Assembly: GCA_019914995.1 (NCBI GenBank)
Contig: CM034129.1
Location: forward strand, 10,285,725 to 10,349,724
Length of the DNA stretch: 64,000 nucleotides
Direction: 5' to 3'
Source of the DNA: Acanthochlamys bracteata
Taxonomy: Eukaryota; Streptophyta; Magnoliopsida; Pandanales; Velloziaceae
Positions 46,569 through 58,300 of this stretch are shown piece after piece (within the stretch, counting starts at the first letter, position 1; every line of letters starts with the position of its first letter). The translations under genes and the position numbers were made by a program. The notes beneath the pieces are model-generated. The model ran no database searches. It was not told where the DNA came from and was given only the letters and a program-made list of their open reading frames with translations.

Positions 46569-49237
46569 ATGATCGGAGTAGGGAAGGTGAAGCAGTACGT
46601 TAACGTTCTCGATAAGCCACTCAGCAGGGGTAGACAAGAGGTACTACTAGTACGGCAAAGAAAATTAGATTGAAATTAGTAGCAGAAATTTTGATGAAGT
46701 TAGATATTTGCTATATAATATACAGAATTAAGATCGCTACGATGAAACGTTGTATGTGTCTGTGATAAATATGAAGTCGTGGTATTCTAGTTCTTCATAG
46801 CTGTCAACATGTTTACCAGTTTTATCGGGTGTTGCTCTTTTAATTAAAAATTGGCTTTTTATGTGGTGCTTTTGTCTGCAGGTAAGTTTGAGTGCTTTTG
46901 CATTCTTGTTCTCTGAGTTAGTGCAGTGTAACCAGACTCAGGTTGACAACATTGCGGAACTAGAGAGAAGGTACCTTGTCCTAATATTTTGAACTTTGTG
47001 TGTTTCTATTGATGTATATTTCTTTTCCTTACTCTCCTTTAGTTTACTTTTAATCCATCTAAAGATACTCAAAGGAGAAGTAATTTCTATGAAGCTTAAG
47101 TTGGTATCAGCTGCATAATTTTCTATGTCTGTTCCAGTGGTTTAACTGGTTATCTGTTGTAAGTTATGCTGATGTAATCGCTTGTAATTCTTGAAGTTGA
47201 ACTATCTATCATTCATGTATGCGACATGAGTATTTCTTGTGTTACCAATTGTCATGCAAATGACATTCCCTTAAAATCTTTACCTTTTTACAGAAAAGTG
47301 CTCCTGTATTCATGTTTTGATTTTCTTTCTACGCTTATGTAGAACCCCTTTCTCACTGTTTGGTGATGACTACCATACTTTTCTTTTAGAGCTGCCTATT
47401 ATCTTTTGAGTAGTTGCTTATATCATTTTTCTTAGGCTAAAAACTACGTATCCTAATAGTTATTGGCAATTATATATCTTCATTTAACAATTAATGCTGA
47501 ATTTAAACAGGCTAGAGGATGCAGGTTATGCTGTAGGAGTACGAGTTCTTGAGCTTGTTTGCCATAGAGATAAGGTATGAAATATTTTGTTTGATCTATG
47601 GTTGTGAAAGCCTCCTACAAGTGACATAGACCACAATATTATGTTAAGAACCAGAAAGGTTTATTCGTGTCTTTGACTTCTAAAAAAAAACCTGAAATTA
47701 TTATCATGGAATTCTGAAAGTGGAGCCAGATCATAGTTTTGGGAGTTCCATTATTTTGTAACATGCTGTACCATGTCATTGGACTAGACATGAGTGATTT
47801 TCTTATGCTATAGCTTTCAAAAAGAAGTGAATGCTTCTAAAGTTGGTTTTATGTATATACACTCACACATTTTGACTATAACCTGCCTAATGATTAGCAA
47901 TTAAACTTCAGTTATGCAGTGTCTACATTTTATGGATTTATTCAGTGCTTATTGCATGCATGGAAAAACTGTTGTGTCCTTTTATGATTTAAGTTAGCAA
48001 AAAGAGCAGAATAGCGTGAGGATCTAGATTTGCTAACTTGATTCTTAATGCTATAGGCCTTCTAAAACAGTGCTGAGATCTGTGATTCTGCTTGTCCTAA
48101 TCTCCCAGTTAACACGTACAAAATGGCTTTACTTGCTGCTAGGACCATTGGCATAATGTCTTTGGACTGTGTCAACAATCATGCCATATGAATTGGTAAT
48201 TACTCTCAGATGGCATATTTTGGATGTTGAATGCAGGGTAATAGGAGGGAAACACGTCTTCTTGGGATATTATCCTTTGTGCACAGCACGGCGTGGAAGG
48301 TTTTATTTGGAAAGGTAATTTACTTGTTCACATTTCCTCTTGGGTAATTGCTATGTAATTTTTTTCTCAAAGGATGCTGATGTCTGTGCTGTTTAAATTT
48401 CCTCATTCCATGCAAACAAAATTTTGTTTAAGGCAAACTGTAAAACTATTATCCTTAACTTCCATGTTAATTATCTAATCATTATACCATAGATGAATCT
48501 CTGTATGGTAGTTGGTGGCTGTAGACATGGTTTAGCTGTAGCTGTCTAGGTTATGTGCGTCTCATGTGTTTTACTTGACTCAGCTCCATTAAACTTCTAG
48601 GTAGCTGATTCTCTTGAGAAAGGTACTGAACATGAAGATGAGTACATGATCAGTGAGAAAGAGCTTCTTGTAAACCGGTATCCATCACGTCTCCTAGTCT
48701 ACAAATGTTCCATAAATTTTCTCTCTTTGCATTCTTTGACTGTGTGCCTTTGCGTCTGTTAGATTCATATCTGTGCCCAAAGATATGGGCACGTTCAACT
48801 GTGGAGCTTTTGTGTCTGGCATTGTGAAGGTATCCTGCGTTATTGTTTGTATATCTTCAGGTTTACACTGATAAATATGGATAAGTTATTTCTTATTGTA
48901 TTCTAGGGTATCTTAGAAAGCTCGGGTTTCCCTGCTGTAGTGACTGCCCACTTTGTGCCTGTGGAAGGGCAACAAAGGCCTCGAACCACTATTTTAATAA
49001 AGTTTGCAGAAGAGGTGAGTCAGATTTGCAATGATGATGTTCATGCCTCCATGCCTCTATCCTCAATTTTGTATTGTTTGTTGAAACGGCAAACTTCCAT
49101 ACGCAAGATTAGTTTTTGTATTTCCGAAGTGTTATTACTTGTGTGAAGATGTTACGCTATTGTCACCCTCAGGCGAGCTGTATGTTTTCATTTCTCTATA
49201 ACAGGTGCTGAGAAGAGAAGCCAGACTTGGTGGCTGA
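46569..49237 (+). CDS. TRS31: TRAPP complex subunit 5 (TRAPPC5/Trs31)
   Basis: This Bet3-family core subunit of the TRAPP tethering complex acts in vesicle traffic at the Golgi and activates Rab GTPases. Eight exons join in frame: 46569-46640, 46882-46970, 47511-47574, 48237-48314, 48601-48677, 48763-48829, 48907-49014 and 49205-49237, giving 195 residues, the usual size. Conserved stretches include VSLSAFAFLFSELVQ, LEDAGYAVGVRVLELVCHRD, ETRLLGILSFVHSTAWKVLF, GTFNCGAFVSGIVKGIL and TTILIKFAEEVLRRE. Every junction follows GT-AG and keeps phase. The ATG at 46569 lies after a TTC/CTT-rich leader (46370-46560). The gene is transcribed away from ORC2, with the tandem array between them. Confidence 0.96.
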
Positions 49238-49671
49238 TGTGTAGATGGGTTTTGTTTTCTTCCAAGGGCATGCACCTTCTTTGAACCACTAACAGCATGC
49301 TGAATGGTCTACACCGACATTTATACACAACTGGCTCTAGCTTATGCACCACTACACACCTCCGATGCTTGGCATTAGTTCTTGCTGAGATATTTGTGGA
49401 ACTTAAGTGGCTATTATCTTCAATGTACTCTGCTTGAGCATCAAGAAACTTGAAATTTTGATTCAAGTGTAAAACCTTGTCTAAGGATTTCGTGTAGTTT
49501 GGTAATTGCTTAGTTCAGTGATAGCCATCGTTGTATCAGAAACGGAGTTGTAATATTAATGCAAAGATGCACTGTTCTAATAATTCTGGTGAACACTTTT
49601 AATTATGATCTTTGTTTCATGTATCCATTACGTGAATGGCATATGGAGTATAATCTCACTCATGATTTTCT
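49238..49671 (+). other. TRAPPC5 3' flank
   Basis: Probably the TRAPPC5 3' UTR up to about 49590, where AATAAT-like signals occur, followed by a short spacer. No coding structure. Confidence 0.4.
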
Positions 49672-50025
49672 GTGTCAGCACTTCGCATGCTAACCAATGG
49701 CAACTTCTCTCTCTTCTGCGCCACCAAACTCCTTCGATGGTACGCTGCCGCCGGCGATCTCTACTCCACTCACAGCTCTATTCCAGAATGCGTTGGTGTT
49801 TCACCCAACGCATGCGCTATCCCTTCCGTTCTACGTTCATCTGGTTCTGCTGCAACTGTCGCAGCTCTTCATGCTGAGGTCGTTAACTTCACAACTGGCG
49901 ACGCAAACGCTGTAATCAATGCATGTTGCAAGGTGTTCGACGAGTCCCTCCAACGAGACCTTGTCTCTTGTAACTCTCTAATTCTTTTAGGCATTATTTG
50001 GATTATATATTTTGGTCGTGAATGA
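49672..50025 (+). pseudogene. Second pentatricopeptide repeat (PPR) gene relic
   Basis: A 117-codon frame carries PPR-like pieces. LLRWYAAAGDLYS resembles the first helix region of many PPR proteins. SPNACAIPSVLRSSGSAA corresponds to PNxYTFPSVLKASG-type motifs. KVFDESLQRDLVSCNSLI corresponds to KVFDEMxxRDVVSWNSLI. The pieces are too close together: whole helices are missing between AEVVNF, TGDANAVINACC and KVFDE. The frame ends at 50025 without further repeats, and there is no targeting peptide. I interpret it as an internally deleted relic. Motif comparison is from memory. Confidence 0.6.
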
Positions 50026-51234
50026 TAGTGATGGTGAAGTATTTAATATATCTTAGTTGTGTTTATTTTTATTTCATTAAAAATAAGAAAGAAATAATGG
50101 TGCTAAAATTATAGTAAATTGATGATGAAATATATACACACTAATTTTGTAGGTACATATAGTTCTTTTATTTTTTTATTTTTAATTATTTAATATTTAT
50201 TTTAATTAGATATTTTTTAATTAAATATCTATTTTAATTAATATATATTAATTTTATTATAATAATTTATAATTTTTATATTTATTAATTTAATTGATTT
50301 TAGTTGATAGATAAAATAATAAAACTATATGATCAAATTTTTAAATAAAATTTTTTAATTTTATTAAATTATATCAAATATTAATAAAAAACTTAAACTA
50401 ATATAAAAAATTAATCTAAAAGTTATATTAAAAATTAATTTAAATTATATTAATCAAATTAGTTTAAAATTATATTAATAAAAATTTAATTAATATAAAT
50501 AAAGGACATTTGATATAAATTTTTTATAAAAAATTTATTTTTATTACTCATTCATTTATTTAGTTATTCAAATATAGTTAATTTGTTATCTTTACTATAT
50601 ATCCAAATATCGTAAAATTAAATAATTATTATTTTTTATTTATTCTCTTATTATTTTTCTAATCTATCATCTTATTTTTATTTTTAACCATTTCTCCGGA
50701 CATATCGTTAGTTTTTTTTTTGTAATGTGTCAAAATAAACAACTTGTTCGTAATAGGAACTCAAAATAAATTTCCAACTGGTTCTTAGGAAGGACTACTT
50801 GACAAATAAGAACTAGGTCAAAGTCTAATGCTATTTTAATTTTAATTTTAAGAGTCGCTATAAAATTTTTTTAATTTTAGAAACAAGTTTATATTTTAAA
50901 AAAATATATTTAAAAAGTATATAAAAAATTATGTGATGTATAATTTATTTATATATTTTTTTAAAAATAAATTTATAATATTATAAATTAAATAAAGATA
51001 AAAAAGCAATTTAGAAGTAATCTCAAATATGCACTAATTTGTTTCTAGAGGTCCATTAATGCAATTCAATAAAAGGAGAAGTAAAGAAAATAATGTATTT
51101 GTATAATTGATTGATTTAATTAAACTTCGCTACCACCACATTCACAGCACTACTTCAACATTCCTAGCGCCGGTGATCACCGGACTGTTCGACAGAGTAC
51201 AGAAAACTAGAGAATGAGATGAAGAGTTAGGAAG
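50026..51234. other. AT-rich spacer upstream of the PAN-domain gene
   Basis: Extremely AT-rich DNA with many ATTAATAT-type runs at 50160-50680 and no coding structure. From about 51130 the composition changes to a leader-like sequence with two short upstream ATG frames (at about 51215 and 51220), both closed before the main start at 51235. Confidence 0.4.
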
Positions 51235-54200
51235 ATGGGTAGCTACAAGAAAGCAGCAGCTGCAGTTTGTTTCGTGAATCTCGTTGTGGCTTTCTTCGTT
51301 CTACGCTCGCTCTACTCGCTCTCTTCTTCCTTAGCTGCTGCAAATTCTGTATTGGAGAGTCAAGAATCTGCTCCTAATCCCTTCTTTGGTAATCTCGTAG
51401 TAAAAAAATAGCTATTACTCTCTGGGAGTTTGCAGTGAACTTTTGTGCTGTTATAGGGGGGGTTTATAATTGGTTGTTTATCTACGGCAAAGTTCTTTAC
51501 CCAAGAATCAAGAATCTGCTCCTAATCCATTCTTTGGTAATCATTGTTGTTTCAGAAAATAAAAAAGATGGTTTCTTTTTGTGGAGTTAGAGTGAAATTT
51601 CGTGCTGTTATAGAATTTAGAGGGATTTATAACTAGCAGTTTAGAGATTTATGGCTATCTCGTGTTGATCTCACTGAATAAATAAAGAAACAGATATTTG
51701 TCATGGCTGTCTTGAAAACTTGCCTCAAATTTGCAATATAGTTTCTTCTTGGGGTGAATCTCTGTATACCGAAATGGAAACAAAGTTTTCTTTTTTAAAA
51801 TTCTGAAATAAATAAGAATATATGATTGTTTGGAAGATTGGATAGACGAATGTTTTGTTATGCAGATGGATCTTTGAGAAACAAATGGAGCAATGTAGTT
51901 ATGAATATATAATAGTTTCCTCCAAACTAATGTGTAGTTAATAGAATGATTTGGTAAAATTTTAGCAGTGTTGGACTGTAGCTCCAATGGGAGTATGGTT
52001 TAAAAAGTTGCTTGAATAAGAAAATTATGTGCAGTATAAAGAAAGCATTTAGAGGTAAGGATGCCCAGGTTTTGCTTTTTTGGATTCTGTCGGAATATTC
52101 AGTCACTAGCATCTTTTTCTTTTGATTTATACAGATTTTAAGTATTCCGATGATCAGATCAAGCGAATAGAAGGGTCGATAGTGATACAGAGGGAATTAA
52201 AGCCAGTCAAGCTTGTTGACCTGGTAGAATCTGATTCTTTATGACTTTCATAGGCATGATCTTTGACTTATGTCTCCTAATGATAATGTGCATTACGAAT
52301 TCACTTCGTTTGTTTGAAAACAAAGGTAAAGAAGTTAAAGAAAAAACTTCGCAAGGAGGAGAAAAGGTGGGAGCTTTCTTATTCTGTTAAGCAGAAACTG
52401 AGTGAAGAGATTTTGGAGAGGTTAAAGATGTTGAATGACAGTGCTAGTGCTGCTGAACAAAGAGGTGCCATTGTTTTCTTTAAATTATTTGACTTATTTA
52501 GTTTGTTCAGTTTAAACTTGAAGTAAGGTGTTAACTTAACTTGAATTATGCAGTTTTTTTATATTGGGGGTACTTTTCAACTCTGGAGATAATGTTAGTG
52601 CTGGGTCAGATATAATGCAGCACCTATATTCCCCTTTCAGCCTTTCTGTAAATTGGTACTTTATAGATCAATATATATAGGAATTGAATTTCCATTTTGT
52701 GATCTTAAATAATAGATCTTATCGTTGGGTGTCTATGCTTCTCTAAATTGTTTTCTTGCTTTATGAAGATTGAGGCATGCATTTTAATACATAATAAATA
52801 TGGCCTATAAATATACTTGAAGGAGACTATCATAAAGCACTCTTTTTCAGCAAATGCATTTTAATACATAATAAATATGCCTTTTCTATGATTACAGGCA
52901 AAGAAGTCGATTTGAGTCATGAAGTCTTCTGAACTCTAGCATATATTTATGAATCTTCTACTTTTTATAAGCAGTTATCTGTGATGATAGTTATGAGCTT
53001 CTGAAAGCAGTATTTCTGCATGACCTTTTCTTTCTTCCTCCCACATATAGTCTACATGTAACTCCTACTCAGTAAACATGTAATCTGATCTTTCCTTCTT
53101 CTAAATATAGTCACAAGTTCTATTTTTGCTACTTGTGAGCAGAAGCAGTGGAATTGTGGCGTATTGAGAAGCTCAAGGCAGTTAAGAAGATTATGGGTGA
53201 AAACTCAAGATCTGATCCAACAATTCTACACACAGAAGCAAGTATGATCTAGTTAAATGCAAATTTATCGTCATACATCCAAATACATGGTTTCTTGTCT
53301 GCCTTTCTTGCTTCTGAACTGACTACACTATCTTTTCAGGACAAGTTTCTTTTATGACGGGACGGATTTTTGTTTTGTATGCAGAGATGCTTGCAAGAGC
53401 CTTGCAATTTAGCTGGCACACACTTTCAGAAGATATTGGGCTTTGGATTCCTATGGAGGTTGTGAACATAGAAAATATCACCGAAAGTGAAAAACAGTTA
53501 GGTACTGCTCTTACTTGAGACTCTCGAGCCATAAAATATACATGCTAATGTTACCTTGCTGTAAAGATTTGAAAGAAACAAATTCTGATGATTAGGTGTT
53601 TCAGATGCTCTAGCTAGAGCTATAGATAGCAATCTGGGAACAACCTAGGCCAACTAAGGTTGTGTAACATGTGCCTTATTTGGGATGAGTTGAGCTTAAG
53701 ATGGCTATGTTCCTGATTTACAATGCGGTGCTACACCTGTTGATTTCTGTTTTTGCTATAATGAGGGCTCATATTGATGATGTTTTGGCTTTTTTTTACT
53801 CTTAGGAGAACAAGAAGAAGAAATTGTACCTGGGAGACCACTGCCCTCTGAATGCCATGCTGAGCTACACACAGATTATGATGGTACTGCTGTGAGGTGG
53901 GGTCTCACTCATCACAAAGAAACTGCTGCCGACTGTTGCCAGGCATGTTTAGATCAGGCAGAAAATGCAAAGCCTGGAGAAATGAAGTGCAACATATGGG
54001 TTTATTGCCCATCAGAGTTTGGATGCTTTTCCCCTGATAAATATGAACACAAACACCAGGAGTGCTGGCTGAAACAGGTAATACGTGTTACTTAAACCAA
54101 AATTTTATTTGGTTCAAATTCGACATATTGTTGATTTACCCAGTCTAGCAAGTGACACGTTGTACATCCTAGTGATGTTTATTGTATAGTTAGTCCCTGA

Positions 54201-54741
54201 TGTTCCTCCATTTATTATCTGGTCTGGTCATTTTTTAACTGAAATAGTAGCGGTTAAGCAGATATTCATTGTTATGGGCAACTAATGACTGCTTAAATTA
54301 TGTGGTGACCAAATATCATATTTGCAAAATAAGCTACTTGCCAGGAAAATAGGGCTTGGATTTTATAACATACACAAACACTTCTACAGCTTTGTAGACT
54401 AGTTGATATCTGCCTTTTCGGCTTCTTATACACAAAAGCACTTACTGACATTAGAAGTTGTCGCTCTCTTCTCTGACTGAGAAGCTGAGAGAAATGATCA
54501 TAGGCAGCTTATCATACTACAAAATCCCTGCCAGTGACTTGCTCGCAATGCTTTTGATCTCCTTCAATTGAATGTTGTGCAATTTTTGCTCTATATTCTC
54601 TACTGTCTAATTTTGAAGTTTGTCATGCAGTCTCATAAGCCTCGGTTGAACTTCAAGGACAAGTACTCTGAGGAATACAGAAACTCTCACCCTACGGCTC
54701 CCGTTGTTGTTCCTTGGATGTCTGGTGTCATAAGTCTATGA
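51235..54741 (+). CDS. Membrane-anchored PAN/apple-like domain protein
   Basis: Seven exons join in frame: 51235-51388, 52135-52223, 52326-52464, 53143-53241, 53385-53501, 53806-54077 and 54631-54741, giving 326 residues. Residues about 8-32 form one hydrophobic segment (VCFVNLVVAFFVLRSLYSL), probably a signal anchor. Residues about 80-160 are highly charged and helical (VKKLKKKLRKEEKRWELS, EILERLKML), a likely coiled coil. The C-terminal 120 residues hold a Cys-rich module: CHAELHTDYDG, DCCQACLDQ, CNIWVYCP, FGCFSP and ECWLKQ. The spacing is that of a PAN/apple-like fold seen in uncharacterised plant and algal proteins. No biochemical role is known to me; a lumenal or extracellular binding module is inferred. 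The intron after exon 1 contains a duplicate of the exon 1 end. Confidence 0.88.
51361..51655 (+). repeat. 148-bp tandem duplication including a splice donor
   Basis: CAAGAATCTGCTCCTAATCC and the following TTCTTTGGTAATC at 51361-51393, the end of exon 1 with its donor, recur at 51509 with one mismatch. Similarity continues after it (GTGCTGTTATAG and TTTATAA in both copies). The period is 148 bp. The second copy offers a decoy donor inside intron 1. Confidence 0.85.
52777..52885. repeat. Separated direct repeat in an intron
   Basis: ATGCATTTTAATACATAATA with the following AATATG occurs at about 52777 and again about 77 bp later. It is exact over about 26 bp and lies in intron 3 of the PAN-domain gene. 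Confidence 0.8.
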
Positions 54742-55345
54742 ACATTTCTTACTGAATCTGTCTATCAAAATTTTCTTCAAATGTATTTTCAAGGAAAAAT
54801 ACTGTGTGTTTCTTCAGAATTCTTAGAGAATTTCTTACTGAATTCAAGTTCATCTATTTCAAGTCTTGGAAGAACACGCACATAGTAAATTATGTTCAGC
54901 TTATTTTTTTAAAAAGATATAAATTTTCAACTATAATATTCATAATAATTCACTTTCTAACAATTTATTTTCAGCTTAAAATAACACACCATGTATCAAA
55001 CACAGAAGAAATCTTGGAGACGAGAAAGTGAATATTGGAGATTAAAAATTATAATATTGGTGAAACTTATGTGGCCTTAGTTTGGCAGAGTTTACTTAAC
55101 CTGATTTACTTAATATTATTTATGGCAGTCCTAGATTGCAATTATTGATTTTATCATACCTGCTTTTCTTCGTATTTACAATTCCTTCACGCCACAAACT
55201 CTCTTTCCTTTTCTCTCTCTCTACAAGAAACAAGACCAAGAAAAAAGGCCTCAGTTTAGCAGCTTCTCTCTCGCGTGAATCTCGAAGCCGCGAAATCAAA
55301 GTCAAATCAAAATCTCGTGGGAATTCAGATTACTGCCTCGGGTTT
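54742..55345. other. Spacer between the PAN-domain and CTLH genes
   Basis: 54742 to about 55050 is 3' UTR and AT-rich spacer. 55130-55345 is the leader and promoter side of the CTLH gene, with CTCTCTCT runs. The plus frame is open through the leader from 55136, but family-like sequence begins only after 55346. Confidence 0.4.
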
Positions 55346-58300
55346 ATGGAATTAACAACGCCGGTGAATTGGACCGTTCTCGATTCGCTCGTTGTCGATT
55401 TCGCCAGATCCGAACATCTCATCACTTCTGATGATGATGATGATGATTCAGTCGATGCTGCTAACGTGGCCTCATCTAAAGCGTCGTCGTCAGAGGAAGC
55501 TTATAGAAACAGAGTTCTGATCCGCCTCGTTCGCCGGTGCGTGGAATCCGGTGACGTTGATGCTGCTGCTTCGTTGCTCCGCCGCCACACTCCTTCTGTT
55601 GCTGATGATCACCGTGTTCTCTTCCGCTTACACAAGCAGGTACTTGGAAAAAAAAATTTCATTGAAAATTTGGCTTGGTTTTAGTGTTTATTTCGATATC
55701 TGTTCCTGTTTCAGTAGCATAGATAGCTCACAGTTATCTTCATTGTAATGTTTAATGTTTCAAGTTTTAGCTCACATTTATGAGTTTTCGTTTTTTGATT
55801 AATTCATTGAATCTTTTGTTTATAATAAATTTTGAATTCTATTCAGTTAAGGTAGAAACTTGGTTACACCTTGTATTACAGTGGTAGCCATTTGAAGTTT
55901 AGGTATTAGTGGAGTTACCTATTCTGAAAATTGTTTTAGCTTTCAGTTTGTTTGAATTTTCTCTTTTTTTAAAAAAAATTATTTCTGTATGGTTTAAAGC
56001 GAACTGATCATTGTGCTTTTTTGTTGGGATTTCTAGAAATTCATTGAGTTGTTAAAGAGCGGGACAGAGAACAATAGGGAGTTGGCTATCGAGCATCTCC
56101 GGATTGCACTTGCTCCATGTGCTCTTGATGCTTACCCAGTAATTTACTCTTTCTTGATTCATGCTTATTCAGATATGAATATGTTGTTTTTTTCCCTATT
56201 TTCCTTCTTTTTGTACATTTGTCAAAATTTTAAAGTTCATTAAGTTTGGAGAATTTTGAATTTATGAACTTCAGCACGTGTTCTCAAACAAAATGGGACT
56301 GGCCACTATAATTGATTGTTGATGCAATCACATGAGAAGTTATTGAATTCAGACATTTGCGGTTTTTGTTGTCATAAAATAGACGTACTTTGATCCTGAT
56401 ACCCTTTGATATCCAAGAGAAAATTTCATTGCCTGCTATGTACTTCACCTGATTAGTTGTTAATGAAGGTTGTCATATTAAAACCAATAGTTCAAAACGG
56501 ATTCCATTCGTGCTGATGGTGAGAGTGTGCTTTATACAAAGGTCACCAACGGAGTTGATAGTTTTCTTTTTAGTTGGTTTTGATGACCAGAAGTGTTTGT
56601 GGAAAAATGTTAACTTCCTAGTATATTTATTTCCTATAAAGAGTTTGGGGGATTTAGTATCCAGGTACAAGGGGTGGTTCTCATCCATTTAACTACTTAA
56701 GAACCAAGAAGATATCAATGAGTTTTCTTACAAAAATCAGGATTTGTACTAAAACTGTGTATAACTTTTAAAATGCTTGTTTATTGTGATAATAGTTGTG
56801 GATGAACTGTGTACATGTTGGCAGCTACCGAGTAGCTCGTGGTGTTGGTCCTTGGGTCTTGATTGCTGCATATGATATGATGATTGTGCTCTAGTCCTGT
56901 AGCTGCACAAACTAGAGTGTTACTTTATGCTATGAAAGTCGTCCATGATCATGCCTTCATGGCATGGCTAGGAGACTGTTGTACTACATTTACTACAACT
57001 GAAAAGATATTCTTTCACCTTGAGGACCTTGGAACCAATCATAGCGACATGGATAGTAAAGGTATATGTTCTGTGATTCATCAATGGAGCTAGTATATGT
57101 TAGGATAAGAAAAGAAGTTATCTTGGATGTGATGTTGTTAAATGTTTTAGAGCAGAATTATTTCCGGAGTATATATTATATTAAATTGGAAATTTTCCTT
57201 AGACAGTTAAAGGCACTGTATATTGTTTACTCTCAGTGGAGATTGAGATTGGAGACTATGTAATAAAGGATGCTTTTTTACGCCTTGAATAAGTGAAGGA
57301 TGCTTTTTTACTCCTTGAATAGATTTTATTGACACTCTTAAGAGTGCTCTACATTCAGTTTCTCTTTATTTGGGACTCAAGGTGCTCTTTGTTCTCTGAA
57401 GGAAGCTTACGAGGAGTTCAAGCATATTCTCTTGGCATTAATTTATAATAAAGAGGACTCAGCTTCTCCTGTGGCAAATGAGGTGATTCATTTTGAACTC
57501 TTTTTGCATATCATAAGTGCAATTGCTAATATACATTTGACTTTGGGGGACTCAGCATCACCTTCGATTGCTGCGTTGTATATGACAATCACGCAAAACT
57601 CTTATTGCACACTGCAGTATTCATATGAGCATCTTATGACACTTTACTTTTTGGTTTTTTGAGCCTCATGCGAGTTGTTTATTAATGTTGATGCTTTGAA
57701 TAAGAGACTTTATTTCTCTTCCAGTGGTCTGTGAAGAGAAGATATGAACTTGCTGGATTACTTTCTTCGATATTGAGAGCTCACTTACAGGCATATGACC
57801 CTCTCTTTTTGTTGACATTGAGATACTTAATAAGGTAATTTCAGGGTATAGATTGTTTCTGTTGTTGTAGTTTGCAAGGAACAGGCCTTATTGACCTTTC
57901 TTCTCTTTCTTTTTAATTGTTTGATGACATGTAGCATCCACAAAGTATTTTGCTCTCGTCAGGGAATTGCATCTCCTATATCAGATCTTACACAGAGGTT
58001 GCTTTTTGAGGATCGTGATCCCCCTGCAACCTCCCAAGACACCTTGATGGAGGCTCCTCCTTTTGATGAGGTACATTCTTCTTGAGAAATGTTTGCCCAT
58101 GAGAAATTTACTTGGGATTTTGATTTTTAGTGGAAAATGTAGGCTGATATACAAGCCCTTGCACATGCTGTGGAGTTGACGAGACAAGATGCAGTCGATA
58201 GTTTAAGATTGGCTAAAGGAGATTTATTCCAGGCATTTCAGGTTCCTCTCTTTCTTTCCACAAACATTAACCATGTGTGTTTGTACTTGTGCATGTGTCT

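Noticed and set aside
49605-49915. Alternative plus-strand frames over the PPR-like segment
   Set aside because: Only the frame starting at 49672 shows PPR-like motifs; the other two read as unstructured Ser/Leu/Arg stretches.
56884-57093. Plus-strand 69-codon frame in the CTLH gene intron 2
   Set aside because: No splice phase fits it between exons 2 and 3, which already join in frame, and I recognise no homology.
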